From Triops longicaudatus (lineage: Eukaryota > Arthropoda > Branchiopoda > Notostraca > Triopsidae), in assembly GCA_022885665.1 (NCBI GenBank), contig JAGQDJ010000007.1, forward strand, positions 310,001 through 374,000: 64,000 nucleotides of DNA, read 5' to 3'. Of this stretch, positions 13,601 to 27,811 are shown piece by piece. Position 1 is the first letter of the stretch. Each line of letters opens with the position of its first letter. The notes beneath the pieces were generated by a model that was not told where the DNA came from, did not search any database, and saw nothing but the letters and a program-made list of their open reading frames with translations. A program made the translations under genes and the position numbers.

Positions 13601-15756
13601 AATACAGTTTCATAGTCACTCAAGGCTTAACACCACGACCACTATATTGCATTATGGAACGCAAACATGGTTGTTGACCCATTTCGTTCCAAGCTAAATA
13701 TTTTTGTTTAAATTGAAACTCGCCTAATCCGAAGAAGTATAAATTGCTGTTTACAAATATCGAACCTGCTAAATTCTCTCCAGAAGGAATGTAATTCGCT
13801 TTTCGTAAAGAAAAGTTGTGAAACGTAATAGGCTTTCCATGCATAAAAATTATCTTAGCTTGCGTAAATCAGTGACTGTTTTCCATTAAGTGCAACCTAG
13901 CGGGTCAATGTATTGAAACGTATATTCCAGTAGCTTTAAGGTTGTTTGAGACATGGAACGAGCATTGTCACCTTAGACAATAGCTGTAAATCAGCATGGC
14001 TTGCAGATAACGTAAACTCGAGTCAAGTTTCAAATAACTTCGTACGTTTTGCACGGTAGCCTCAAGTCTGTTTCGCTCTCTTCGGAACGGAGCAAGTCTC
14101 TCTCATTCTCTTTATCCGTCCGTGGTATTACCACAAAAACCCCCACAAGCTAGTTCCTGGGTTCGACTGAAAGTGAATTGACAGAAGGTGAAGCCTTAAA
14201 AATCTAATAGCCAAATCTTCTCACAACCTGCTGAGTTGAGGGCAGATCATTGAAGGTTGCCGCAGTAATATGGCACATGGTCACCTCATTGTCATCTCTA
14301 CCAGTACCCGACAGTACTCACTTTCTGTCGCACCCTCCGCCCAGGGTGGTCTCCCTTTTCCCTTCTGTTGTAAATAACTGTCATTCCCCGGTACACAAAA
14401 CGCCCAATACACCTAGAACATTTGCATTACTTCATTTAAACACCAACTCCACTATACAGCAGCTTGGTCGATGTTGAAGCTAAGTGACCATTGTTAAACA
14501 GTAGGCTCCATTGAAAAGATCCCTACGTAGAAGGTTTCAAGTGATGTAGTGCTCTTCTGGGAGCCATTTTACGTCAACAAAGTAGCCCTATATTGTCCAC
14601 TTCCCCCCTCTCACCACCCAAAATTCCACTCCTAGCACTCGATAAACAAAGTAAAAACTTCGTGGAGTTTCGCCATTGTGCTCGGAACTGGTCTAAAATG
14701 AAACTCAACAGCTTATCTCGTCCAAGAACCGTTGTCACATGTGAGGTAATGCCCCTAAATAGGTCGCTTTCTTGCGTACCATAATTGCAATCTTTTACTA
14801 AACTGCTGAACTATTTTTTATGCTTGAGTATCTCATTTCACATTCCTTAGTCTTGACACGCTTTTTGTTAAAAAAAAGTGGTAGAAATGCGTGTAGGAAT
14901 ATTAGGTATATTTTCGGTTCGAGGGATCACAAAAGTAGTCATTGGCACGCGTTTTACGGAGAATAGTAACAATTGTGTACGATAACCTTCCGTAGCATTT
15001 AGATTTTGTTCAAAAAAGCTCGGTATTATTCTTTTACAAGAACACGAAAAAAGGGACCGCATGTGGTCCCTGTTGTAGGGATATATGATATTTGGTGTGT
15101 AGTATTGTGCTGGATTTTTCGGGGACGAGTAGCTTCCGGGAGCCCGGACGGATGAAGCGGGCGGACGCGGCTCGTCGCGCGACACGAGACAGGTCGGAGG
15201 ATCAGCTGGCGCCGAAACTTTTTGACATATTTTTGACCTGAGAGTCTGGCCGCCCGTATGAAGGTGGGTGCTTTCACATAATACGGAAAGGAGTAAAGAA
15301 AATGTATTAAATTTGGGGAATAAAAAGCTTTTTTTTCCCCTTGTGAGGTTCCTTTGGGCTGTCCAGGGTGCTGACACTTTGGACTTCCTCTGTGGACAAT
15401 TGGTTAACGAGCCTCGACAACCGTAACCCCTTGCAACTTAGGGTGGCAAGAAGAGTAACTTGTAAGGAGTTAATTATCTTAGCTGGTCTTGACTAAACGT
15501 GACCATTCGATTTCAGACAGCATGGTTTAATGGTATTACGTGATCGTAAATAGACTCCAGCTGGTAGACACTTCAGGGAATTGCGTCACTAGCGACAGGC
15601 CAGGTGAACCTCAGAGCATTGGGAGCTGATAAGCCTGAAAACTTACGATACAGTTCAAAAATATATCACTTCATCTCTTAATGGCCTGTGGTTGTGGTCG
15701 TGGTTGTGGCTGGAAGCACAGGAGGAGAGAAGGGAGGAGAGCTACCTGCGGGGGTG

Positions 15757-15781
15757 GGCCCCCTTATCACCAAGGGGGGCC
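15757..15781. repeat. GC-rich hairpin
   Basis: GGCCCCCTT at 15757-15765 pairs with AAGGGGGGCC at 15772-15781, with one bulged G and loop ATCACC. It would be very stable as RNA or single-stranded DNA. It is not followed by a T-run. Confidence 0.7.
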
Positions 15782-15830
15782 GAGGGGGCGGGCCGAGGGT
15801 CACACTAGGCGATTTGTCACTTGAATGAAC

Positions 15831-15858
15831 AAGAATGCCACCACGTCGTGGCATTCTT
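15831..15858. repeat. Perfect 11-bp inverted repeat, 6-base loop
   Basis: AAGAATGCCAC at 15831-15841 and GTGGCATTCTT at 15848-15858 are exact reverse complements, with loop CACGTC. It lies 50 bases after the GC-rich hairpin. It does not match the conserved histone mRNA stem-loop. Confidence 0.8.
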
Positions 15859-15870
15859 ACTTATCCCTCT

Positions 15871-18800
15871 TTCAATTAATCCTACCAGCGTCCGTCACCT
15901 TCCGTATGACTTCTCTTCGGGCCTCCTGCATCTTTAGAGTGTTTTTTTTTTCCTTTGTACTGGGGGGAATCGCTGATCAGATTTATACGTTTGTATATTG
16001 CACACCTTGCTCCGTTAAATTCCATATTCCAATTTTTCTGGCTGAATCTGTAATTTTGTGTCCTTCGTATCACAGCTGCCTTTTTCATTTTTTTCTCCAG
16101 AGAGTGGTTGTGGGGCACATAAGGTGACGAAGTCGCCAAATACTTGAAATTGGAATACGTTATGATAGGGAAAAATCCGTTTTATTTTCAGAGGGATTGG
16201 GTAAGACGCCTAACTCTCAAGGGTTTAATTATTCTGCAAAACCTAACATGCTTTCCCGGTTTTTTTTTTTTCTCTTATTTTTTAGTGGTGGGGACGTAGC
16301 ACTGCGGGAGGGTAGGCATTTGTGGTCGAAACTGACAAACGTTTTATTAAGAGTGAATATCTGTAGACTGTGATGCATAAGGTGCTGTGAGTGGAGGGGA
16401 AGCAATGGGGGAGGGGGGTTGGAGCGTCGAACGTTCGAGAAGTTTCATATCTTGCGGTATGGTTTACGTTCGTGGGAGTGTGAGACTTTTGTGGGAAGTT
16501 GATGAGGAAGTCTGAAAGAACGGTGGGCGTTTTCATTGTTCGATTGTAATTGGATTGGTCATTGTTGCATTGGTTAGGACTCACAAAAGACACCCTAACA
16601 AACCCTTTCGTTACGCGACGTCTACGATACATAGACCATACCGTAGAGTTGCTTTCCCAATGGTTGCTCACTACAACTGTGTGGTCTTATCTCGGAGTAC
16701 CATGTTCGCTCGACATTCGATGCGCTGAGACATCCCGTACAACAGACACACTTCCAAACAATATATATTATATCAAACGGGGGTCCCTGGTACGACTCCC
16801 GTCTCTTGTAACTCTCTCTTGCCTTCTCTGTTGCTCTCCCCCTTAACTTCCAACCCCCGCAACAGCCAAAACATCTATTTCATGGCGATCTCATCACATT
16901 CGTTCCTGTAGCATCCAGGGAATAAACGTCAACGAGATAGCTTTGGTTTATGCCTTATCAGCAACGTATTACGCATTTTAATGGCTTAGAAAGCATATAT
17001 GTGTTCGATCTGTGGGGTAAAGAAATAATTCCATCTGTATCGGCCTTCGCCACTAAAAAAGAGTCGAGAAAAATAATGCCGTGTAAATCCTTGAAAAATT
17101 TCTAATTTTGCTTGGAATTTCTGCGTATAGTGTCCCAACATTTTTCGATCGACAGGCATATTTGGTACAGCGGTTTGGGATCAACTTGAATTCAATTTTG
17201 CGTTCGAATTCTGTCCTAATTTTTTTTTTCAGGCTAACGTTTCCAAGGCATTCCTCTCGCACTTAAAAAAAATGTTTCAAGTTCTTTGAAAAGCCATTGT
17301 ATGGTGAAAAATAGAAATGGTGAGAGGGCACGAGACCATATCCCCGTGTCCATAAATCCATTGTTAGAAAGGGGGTTGAGGGGGTAGTTGAACAATAGAG
17401 CAACGACGAACTTGGGCGCCAGTCTTCTTGTCAAACTTTTGGGGGGTTTTGTGCTGGCTATGTTGGATGTGTTATATGACTGCCCCACCTTGTGGGAGAG
17501 CTATGTTGAGTAGAGAAAAAGCAGACACAGCGCCCGTGCAGGGCCTTGACAAAAGCTACACAATTACAATCGACATAAAAACCGACATAACATGCAAACA
17601 AGATTTCATTCTTGCTTTCGCCAGCCCTCCTCTAGTCTTTGTTACTTGAAAAAGCTTAAACTTTTCTTTTACTGAATGGACCACTTGATTGGAGTTGAAA
17701 TATTTAAAAAAGGCAACACGTGTAGTCCTAGCAAAAGCGAAAGTTGGTGGCACTGCCTTGGTGTTTATTTATACGTTACGGGTTATATATGTATCAATAT
17801 CTTACACAAGTTATCCTTTTTATTTTCTACCATTAAAATGTTTTATATGCGTAGAGAGACCCGCTTTCAGAGTCGAAAATCTAGGAGTGCAAGGGTAAAA
17901 TGAAAGACTCCTCATTTTACTCACCAAAAATGATAACTAATTTGGTAAAAGGCAGATTTACGGCAAAATAACACAATGAGTTTCTGTACACACACCCCTA
18001 TAACATTTCCCAGAAGGATTGAGGCACTGCTAACCAACCTTATTAAAATTTGCGTGCTGGGGTGGAGAAAATGTTCCCTACTTGGAACGTCTTTTTTATG
18101 CGTCTGACAACATACATTTTTGTGTCATTGTGAAGTATGCGGGTCGGTCACGTACAGGACGAGTACCACCCATCTTCACGTTTCATAAGATATTCAAAGG
18201 GATAGCTAAGGAATTAAAAACTGGGCTAATTTGGCACGACAAGCCTCAAGATATTTTTCCGTTTTTAAGGGCTTAGGGACAAGGTTTATAAGTTCGCGGG
18301 ATTGTTTTTTCCCACAGAGCTAGAGTGTTGTAGCACACACATCCATACACCGGCCTGCCATCACTAATCTCGATGCATGGTAGCTTTGTTAACCTCTAAC
18401 CTTGTCCTTTCAACAGACACCAGCACCAGCTTACTGATTTGTGAAACGAGTCTGTGAGGATGAGCTTTCGGCGTAGCCTCGTTTACCTTCTCCCCTTACC
18501 CAAAGTGTCGTTTTGGGGAACAACTTCGAGGTTGATTTCCATATTAGCTTTTTGACATGGTAGGCACATTGGGGGAAAGAGGGTGGCTACTCTACATTTC
18601 GAATTTTGGACCAACTGTTGGAGCAATTTTGAATCCTAAAGCATTGTTTCAGCCTGAAACATTCTCTCGTCCCGAGAATATTGTTGGGGTTATTGGGGTG
18701 AGACATTTTGGAAAGACAGAAAGTGATGCAGCAGCAGTATCAATAGATGGAGATGGAAGATGGTTCGTTTCTGGAATGAATGGAGGATGCAAGTACCGGG

Positions 18801-21800
18801 AGAGGGAAGGAACCAAGGGTGGAAAGAGAAGAGAAAGATGCGAATACGAGGAGGCATAAGGCAGCAAGTCCATGGGGCCTGTCTGATAAGGAGGAGACAT
18901 CCGTCACAAGACGATAAAAGTCAAGAGAGAATGGGGAGGGAGACCCGACTCGGCTGTACGGACACTAAACACGATAAGCCAAGACTCATTTAAAGGGACC
19001 GGGGGAATTATAATGGAAACGCTACCCAACATCAGCAATAACCACTAACCATCTTTAACTGAGATTATGTTATGTTTTCTTATTCTTTTAGGTTTCGCTT
19101 TTTTAATTATGCGTGGCTTGTTTCTAAAATGTAACTTGGGGTTATAAAGGACATTAACACATTAAAGTTTGCCACTTAACGATGTTTAGTAGTCTTGTGG
19201 ACGGAGAAGATAAGCTCCTAGTTTTCTTGAGTTGGAACTTGGGTGTTTGTTTTTAGGTGTTGGGCGGAATGGACTCGAGTTGCTTATCTTGTCTTTGCCA
19301 GGAGATGGGTGGTATTACAAAAGATGGTGGTTTTATTGTTAGGAACTTGACTTAAGAGTCAATTTACTTTCAAGTGAATAGGAATTTGTTTTGGACGCGA
19401 ACGGGGCGAAATTAGGAATGACTAACCTTAGGTTAAAAAAAAAGTCGTTTTTGAAGGTATTTATCAGGAAAGTGGGAATAATATTTCTTATCCATCTTCG
19501 GACTTCAGAATGAGACATGTACTCGCAAAGTTGACGAGCTTCATTGACACGCGTACGCCGGATTCTGAGGACCGTGTAGCACGAAATCAGACGATTAGAT
19601 TGCTTTAGAAACCATTGCGTTTGAAGTCGGTGGTTCCTCCGCTATTTCAGCTGCAAGATTGTTTACCCACGGAACTTGTCTCAAACAACATGTTGCGCTT
19701 GAAAACGAGCTCGTTGCTGAGGTATTATGCTTTAAAACAAGGCAACTGGTTTATTTTATAAAATCGGATAATTATGTGGAAAATATCAACAGCTAGCATT
19801 TCATTTTACGTAAACACAGTCGGAACTGATGAATACAAGAAATGGTAATTACCGTATTAGACATAAGTCTACGCGTTGTAAAAAATTCTGAAAAAAATAT
19901 AGAGTTAAGTAATGTGCACTCCATGTTTGATTGTTTCATCACGACAAAGAGCTTGGGTGCATGAAAAATGCTCAAATGTGGTGATGCAAACCTTGTAAAT
20001 GCAGGTTTTGTCGTGGCTAATGCTAGGACGTGAAAGCACCTCCATCTTTCATTCATTTTTTTGTGTTTTTTAGTTTGTTTTTTGTTTAGCTCCAAAAAAT
20101 TGTTATCGAGAAGTTAAACTCCAAGACAACCGTACCGGAATTAGCTGGCGGAAAACGCCACGAAGCGGTCCAAAGGGGGTAATTCTGGCGATGTCTTGAT
20201 TAGCACCAGAATGTAAGCATATCTCTATGCAAATGCGGAAAAGTTAGTTGCTAATTTGAAGCCGCAACCCTTCCAGACCTCGATAATGACTTGTGATATT
20301 CAAGTTGACTGTTTCAAAACGTGTTTTCCTTACTTAGACAATATTCTGCCGACTGGGAAAATTTCTCCCGGCTTTTTTAAGTTCTTGCTCTTTTCTTGTT
20401 TTGCCTTCTCTCAACGGTCGATTATATCTCATGTAAAGTAAATTTCCAATGCTTTGGACCATAACATATGTCACCTTCCTCGTTAATTAACTTTTGTGTG
20501 TTAACTTTACCGCGCTTTCAGCTTCATTATTGTCACTATTTTTGATCTTGTGACGAGTTGTACTGTGTGTACATGCACGTTGCTCCAGTGTTCCATTGCC
20601 GTTGAAATCCTTGTCTGCAATTTCATGTACATCCTGAAACTAAGTAATTCTTTTAATTTCTAATTCGCGTTCGTTATATAATATTTAGCTTTTAGCTCTT
20701 GAACTTGTGATAAAATACAAGTAATTTTTCAACTTATAAGGGGAATTTTATGCACGCATTATATTCGCTTTCTACGCTAGCCGTAAGGAAGTGACCTACC
20801 TAAATTCTGTCACCGCCCATGTAAAGCACGAGCCGTGAATTAGCATGACAGTTACGTATCTAGGATAAGGTCGGTGCGCAGGAGTCCAAAAATTGGAAAG
20901 GTCATTTAAAGTTACACTACTGCAGCATATTTAAGGTGAATCTTGCTTGGTTTTATTAGACTTTCCACGAGTATTTCACATATTGTTTTGGTTTTATTGA
21001 CATACTCAACTGGTTCTAGGTATTAATCCAAAAAAAAAGCTAAACAAAAACAGTAAATCATGGAATATTGAAATAATTCATATTTGTTTTATTCCTTTGT
21101 ATTTGCAAGTCCCATAGGACATCCATTTGTACAGTACTTGGTCCCCTAAAATCTGTCAACCCAGTGGCAAGGCACGGCCTACGATGAAGCGCAGCCATAT
21201 TTATGCAAATTTAATGTGAAGTTATCTTGGTTTCAAAAACGCAAAGGGACGGCAGCAGGAAAGTTTTTAACATGGTGGCCGGGGTCCCCAGGTCTTTTGC
21301 ATGTTTTACGAGTTGGTGTTCCCTTCGGAGGAAGCACACATACATGCAGAGATTCAGTGTGCTGAGTTTCTCCCGCTTGGAAAATCAAGAGAGAGCAGTT
21401 AGCACTAAAGGCTCCCTAGGGTCACTTAACTTGCCTCGATTTGAATCCGATCCCATTTTCGATAAAAACAGTTTGGTTAAGGGATTGGTCTCTCTCTCTC
21501 GCTCGCTCGCTTGTCCTTGGTTGGGATGCTGGGAAACTGGTAGAAACGCGGAGAAAAGCGCGTAAGCTTTAACAGAGAACAGTGAGAGAAGTCTTTGTCG
21601 ATGGAGGGGATCAGAAACGATTCTCCCTCCTTTAGTTCTCGTGTGTCTCGGCACGCGTGCGATCCACTGATCCATCGATCCTATTAAAACCCGAATGCTT
21701 CATTATGTTCACAACTTTCTGCCTTTTCACCCCAGCCAAGATGGGAAGAATATGGATGGTGTCCGTTCCGGTCGTTTGGGTTTTTGCCTTTACCACGAGG

Positions 21801-24800
21801 ATGAGGAACTAATATGTTGTGCATATGAGTTAATATTATCTCACCCTCCTTTAGGCTCTCTTATAGACTCATCTCTTTCTTTTCATACCAATAGAGAAAG
21901 ATTATCTAGAGAAAAAGAAAAACTCAGGGCTTGGTGCCGTGTCCGCTTAATGGGAATCGGTTCGCTGACTTGGAAAACTGAATTAACCACATGAATGCGT
22001 GGACTTAGGGGGGAAGCAAGAGGAAACAAGCTTATCACACCAATCCCATGCTTGACGCTTACTACCCGTAAGTCTTTTTCGAACTTTGTATTTTTTCTCT
22101 CTTTCATTAACGTGAAAGGAAGCCGTAAAAGAAGAAAACAGCGTTATAAATAAGACGAAGGTAAACTTTCGAGTGGTACAAGAAATAAAAGTTTCATTGT
22201 CGTTGCGGGGGTGAAGGGGGTAAAGAAGTATAAGACGGAGCCGGTTGGTAAACAAGCGAAGCATTTTTGTTAAGTGTCAAAGCAAGCGAGGGTAACACGG
22301 GATCGTTTTTCTTGACGACTGACAGTATCATTCATAATGGTGGGCCGGAGATGAGCGTTTCTTATCAGTCTCCGCAGCCAGAGATGACGGTGGTGCGACG
22401 GCATCGATGTCGTTGTCCCGTTAGACTTGGTGTGTACATACAAAAGACCTCTTGGGAAGTCGCCCTGGGAAACGTAAAGAGAAAACGAGAATGGGTCGAT
22501 GGCTGTTTAACGGCAAAGCGGATTAAAAGCTCGTGCTTGAGTCACACAGAATTGAGCATATACACGTACACATAATCAACACGCCTTCCCCGGCCATATC
22601 CCAACTCCTTCGCTTTCACGTGCAGCGATGTAAGGGTAAACAGCAATTCAAGTTTGCTCCCATCTGCGTCACGGTACACTGTTAAAAAATCGCTGAAATA
22701 GAAGAAGGTAATGTTAAGCAAAAGTTGACATAAAATTTATCAGAATTGTAATTACAACAACTTTATTTAAAAAAACAACAACTCTGACTTAAAAATATGT
22801 TGTATTTCACTTGACATTGATATTTGTAAATTTATCGCGTAAACTTTTTTATCGCCAAAACTTATTAGTATATTCACAGAAGATTCCAGTTAAAAAAAAT
22901 TTCAATTAATGTTAATTTTACTTACGTAACTGTAAATCATTTACTCAAAACTGTGTAAAACTTACAACAAAATGCTTGTCAATCATAAATTCTGAAATTC
23001 TATAAAATTACAATATCTTTTGTGGTATTCGATATATGGCATCCTTTTTGATCTTCGCGAGTTTAATCTTTCCGATAAACCTAATGCATTTATCTGAGCT
23101 GACAGTATTTTATAAATAAGTATTAACTACTCATATAATAAATAAATTTTAAAAATGAATCAAGCAAGAGCAACGAGCCCTATGGAACGAGTTCAGTTCG
23201 CGATTGCCATTCTTGATAAAGCTCAGGACCTCCTCTCTACTATTTTTGTTAAATGTGCAAGTGTAAGAATATATTCTTCGTATTTTATTACTTCCTTTAC
23301 CAAAACCTGATTGCCCCTCACCGATTCGTATCGATTTAGGGGTTGCACGTCAACCTGGGTACAGTGCGTATATCGAAGGTTAAGAATAAGTGAACGAGCA
23401 ACAAGTTGCAATTGCCCACAAGGACGGATAACGTTCTAACACATAGAGAACTGCGGACGATTTGTAATTTGCGCTTTATTTCTGTCTCGTGTAGCTAAAA
23501 ATAAAATATTATAATACTGTGAGTAGTTATGCAGAATGGACAAGTGATTAGAAAAGACAGTCAGGTAGCGGTGAATGTTCGCGTAGTTGCTTAGTGACTT
23601 TGCCACCTTACTGTATAGAGGCAGCTATTCTCGCTGGCAATACTGTGTATTTAGCAAATCCCTAAGCTCAGACACTAGCACTGCATATTCCAAGTCTATT
23701 AATATTGGGCAAAAAACTCCAGTAATTTATAATATAAGAGCTGTCACGCTAGTTGTCTACGCTAATATAAGAATGTCATGTTATGCATGAAGAGGCACAA
23801 CGAGATGGTCCCTATGCTTATCCTTGTGCATTAGCGTCCTATTTTATTGTCCTTCAGTAAAATTGTCATATTTTTGCCAACGTAACTAAAATATTTTGGG
23901 TGGTACCTTCAGTAAACTAACTAATGGTTGTCTTGTGAACCTAGATTTTTTGAGTAAACTTTTACTGTTAGAGATTCCGTCAACATGAGTCTAGAAATAA
24001 TAGTAAAATTGCCCAGAACAACCGAATTTTAGTATTCCCTTATAAATAATTTGCTTTCATTTCCAGACAATAAAGCAATCTTTAAATGTTTATCCTTAAA
24101 CATTGTATTTTCTTACATAAGCAGTAAGTTTTTCATATTAATAATTCACTCAATATCTTCATCACCATATTCGATCGAACAACGGTCGTCTGAACAACGT
24201 GTGCATTTTATTTACCTGTATTACCTATTTTTAAATGTGCCTCAGCAGCCTCACTATCATTATTTTTAGTGGTACGTTGCGTCAGTGCTAGCTGCTTGCT
24301 TGGTTCGATTACAAGCAAAATTTCGTTATCTGCGATTTCCTTATATTGGAGGCGTGCTGTCTGAATTCACGAAACAGCTTGACATGGCCCGGTTGAATTT
24401 CTTGGTTATACTTGTCGTTTAGTTATAACCATACTTCGATCTACTGAGATTTTACACACATGTCTATTTTACAGACAAGAATTTACACTTGTATTAGGCG
24501 TATAAAGTCAAAATCTTATCGTAAAAAAGCATTTACATGCAAGTAAGGGAAGGCTTCCACGAGCCTCCATTTATATTATTCCTATTAAACCGCACACGTT
24601 TTTTTAAACTTTCTCCTTACAGTAATTTCCTTTTTTTTTCACCCTAAGACCTCTTTTGTTAAAACGCGTGGTGGGTAGTTGTCGATAAGGAAACTGGTTT
24701 AATGCTCAAGGGGGAGTATAAATCTGATGTGAGACCTGCCAAAAGTCATATTTGCTAGCTATTCATAGTAAGGCGCGTCGAGGCTTAAAGCTGTTGATGT

Positions 24801-27704
24801 GTGTGTGTAAGTGTGGTGGGAGGGTGTTTGGGCAAGGTTCCCAAGGTTTGTGTCGCACTTTTGTTGTCCGGAAGCCTTCCGTATGACTTTATGATGACGT
24901 CCACGCGTCGGTTCCTCTCATGGACATCAATGACGGTTCGCCGAGCGTCGTCGCTGCCATTTTACCCCGATCAAGGAACAGGAGAATCGTCCGCCTCCAC
25001 TCTCCACCCCTCTTTTCCTCGCATTAGAAACCGCTTTAAAGGGAACCCACCCATCTATTATACTCTATTTGGGATACTTTTTAACCTCTAACGCACACAC
25101 ATGCCCCCTCCCCTCCGGGCATCACCTTTAGGAAGCTTATCACCAACATTCCTTCTCCCTTTAAATAAAGCCCTCGATCTGTATCCCCTCACCCCGCGTC
25201 CCCAACACCCCGTTTACTCTAGGGATTGAGATTTATCCCATATGAAAAGACCAACTTGGAATAGGAAATGTTCACTTGGTCGCCAGGGCCATCGATTTCG
25301 CATTTTGACTTTGAAGTCAAACTACCCCTTACATTTCCAATAAAAAAAAATAATGTTTCCATTCAACTCTTTTTCTTTGTATTATTCAACTCCACAACGT
25401 TCCCATAAAACACGGGTATATTAGTTGGAATTCATTGTTTCAAATTGTGTAGAGTATTTTTTGACTTAGCTGAGCTTCCGCATTCAAAGAGATGTGAGGT
25501 TATACAGAACAAAAATAGAGAAGTCTTTAATCAATGAGGAAATAATTGGACATATTTTTCGGTAAAATAGTTCAGTTTTTGGCTTGATTCCCAATTCTCT
25601 TGTTTTTTTTTCGTTATGGCAGTGTCATTTTTACGTCTGTAGCAGACATTTTGCTATCCTATATGTGTTGCGAATTCTAGCCCAAATCACTCTCCCAAGG
25701 CTGTTTCCAATGATCAGGCGCTTTGTCCATCTGCCAATTTGAATTACAGAGCACAAAATCGTGTGCGTTTACTGCATTTTATCATGTGAATCAAAAGTAC
25801 ACTGACTGTTTTTTGAAGTTAGTGTCACACGGAAATATTTTTTTTCAGTTTTTACTATATCCCCTCTTTTTGACACCTAACATAGACCATTGTAAGTTTT
25901 CAATGATGGATGGGTCGATCTATATGTGTCAGGCTGACAGACAACCCACGCGACCTTATTCAAATGCCTTCTTCTTAGTCTTTTCAAATTTCCTCTGCCT
26001 TTTGTCCATTCACCGATTCTCATCGCCCTTCTGTGCTTGAATCTGCATGTGTATTTTTTTATTTTGTTATCATTTAGATTTTTTTTTAATTTAACAGAAG
26101 AAACTCTATGTCGGAGGCGGTATTAGAGGGTGGGGAGAGAAGCGAAAGAGCGTGTGATACAATCGACAAGGCTTAATACTACTTTACCCTTGATGTTCCG
26201 TGGATTAAAAGAGCTAGAAACGAGGAAGGGCAGGTATCATGAAACCCCCCTCCCACCCTCTCGCAAACGCAAGGTTGGGAACGACGCTTGCGATGTCGTA
26301 GAATGACGCCCCTTATAACCTGAGCTCTGCTTTTACGAGTGCCTAGCACTGATAAGAGAAATCTTAACCTCAAGAAAAGGAAGGGGTGGGGGAAGAAAAG
26401 CCTTTTAGAACGCGCTTTACCGCTTCAGTTCACTCTGATGCCTCCGCCGCCAACGATACTGTACTGTTCTTATATTACCCTTTCTCCCACCCCCGTTTTT
26501 CTTTCCTTGTCGGGGGTGAAAGGACACTATCTGGTCCTACTTACGCGCTTGTTTTGAAGGAACAAGGGGGTTTGTGGGTGAGGGTGAATCTTCCACTCCC
26601 GGAGTATTTGATTCCCTTGGCGGCATGACCTCGCTTTTAATGAAGACAGGCCTTAGACACATTTTAAGAATCTTCTAAAGTGAGAGGGTAAAGAGATGTG
26701 AGTCTACGTGATAGCTGAGGAGTTCATGTCAAAACTAGCGTTTTGGGGGTGAGCACTTGTTATTCCTTGGCGTACCCCATTGTCCAAAGAGTGCTCGACA
26801 AGACCAGCAATTTTTCCCTACGTCCCCCAGCAACCCCCTGCATAAGGGCTTTCTGCCACTTGTTCCCAGATTTCTTCACAATGCGTTCTTTGTGGTCGCT
26901 GGGCAAGGAAAACGTGGTTTATCTTGGGCCATCATTTCTTCTCATTTTCTTTGAATGAGACATTTACGTCAATAAACTTTGAATAAATGTAGAGTGTATT
27001 CTTTCTACTCTCTGTGACACGTCTATGTTGAGTACGTAACAATGAAACGAAATTAGGTACACGAACTACAACTTTTCCAGCTAATATAACACCAGAAATT
27101 TAGTGCAGGATCATTTCACTGGTTGAAGTAAAGGCACCACTACGTAATAGTCTTAAACAAAAAATAAGGTTATAAAATTCTATAAAATGGTCCTTCTGTT
27201 AACTACAAGATTCTTGCTTGAACGGCATCCCTGCGATCAACTGTCTTTACAACGTTATCTACGGAGAGTTTCTGGCAATGAAAATTTTCCTTAATCTAGG
27301 AACGTACAAATAGAAAACAAGCGTTTACTGAGTTTGATTTTGTTTATTAGTGCTGTTATCGTGTAGCAAAAAAATCATAAACGATCGAGCGTTAGTAACT
27401 AAAGATTGTTAGTATGACCCTTGATGCGATGGACCACCAACTTCTAGCATGAAAATTCCTAGTAAACAGAACTGTCATGTCTCGTGGCACCACGATTTTG
27501 TGCTTTTTCGTCTTAATGGTTAAGACGCTGATTCACTTTACATACTTTATTTTCGTGTTGTATTTAAGACGAGTGGGGTTCGCACTTCCCGCCGTTCTTC
27601 CAAAATACGCGTTCATAACTCGGTATTTTCCAAATGAGGGTAAGAGTGATTGTGTTGCATTACTATGGTGAAGTAAAATGACACAAAACGCTATGAGCGA
27701 TGTC
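15871..27704. other. Gene-poor intergenic or long-intron sequence
   Basis: About 12 kb with no supported gene. A CpG-rich stretch at about 24885-25000 is open in more than one frame. Open frames at 18557-18859 and 21695-21994 are protein-like in places (the latter sits behind a pyrimidine-rich CAG near 21736), but neither has a domain or a splice chain. Pyrimidine-rich tracts occur near 16800, 21490 (CTCT/CGCT) and 24640. A tRNA-like B-box word at 24302-24312 lacks a matching A box at the right distance. Confidence 0.5.
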
Positions 27705-27710
27705 TTTATT
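27705..27710 (-). terminator. Poly(A) signal AATAAA for the WDR82 gene
   Basis: TTTATT on the plus strand reads AATAAA on the minus strand, about 102 bases after the WDR82 stop codon. This is the first canonical hexamer downstream and suggests a short 3' UTR. Confidence 0.6.
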
Positions 27711-27811
27711 TAAAAAATATCATAACACCTCGACAAGGATCTTTTGACAGTAGAATTATCTTGCAAAGACCACGATAAAGCATTAAAACAAATACTTTCA
27801 TTCCGAATAAT

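Larger units (their letters stand above)
4762..15100. other. Gene-poor intergenic or long-intron sequence
   Basis: No domain, exon chain or RNA gene was recognised over about 10 kb on either strand. Contents noted: an A21 tract at 7505-7525; a GTAGTAGTGGTAGTAGTG simple repeat near 7890; and AT-rich stretches. Loose ATAACGAG-type words near 8430 and 12115 could be worn transposon ends. The 84-codon frame at 10359-10613 looks more protein-like than most but has no family match. A tRNA-like B-box word near 14159 lacks an A box and acceptor stem. Confidence 0.5.
15101..15870. other. GC/CpG-rich patch with stable hairpins in AT-rich surroundings
   Basis: Two segments, about 15120-15250 and 15690-15800, are sharply richer in G, C and CpG than the flanks. 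The first is open in several frames on both strands, including part of a 169-codon minus-strand frame (14868-15377), but no family is recognisable. The second holds a (GTGGTY)n run near 15690-15715 and G-rich runs. Two hairpins follow (listed separately). A CpG-rich promoter, an enhancer or a structured RNA could explain it; the sequence does not decide. Confidence 0.4.

Noticed and set aside
14868..15377. 169-codon minus-strand open frame
   Set aside because: The longest open frame of the left half, but it overlaps a CpG-rich patch open in several frames, has no domain or signal sequence, and its composition looks random.
24256..24312. tRNA-like B box (GGTTCGATTAC) with a TAGTGG A-box-like word
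   Set aside because: The boxes are too close together, and neither an acceptor stem nor an anticodon arm can be paired.
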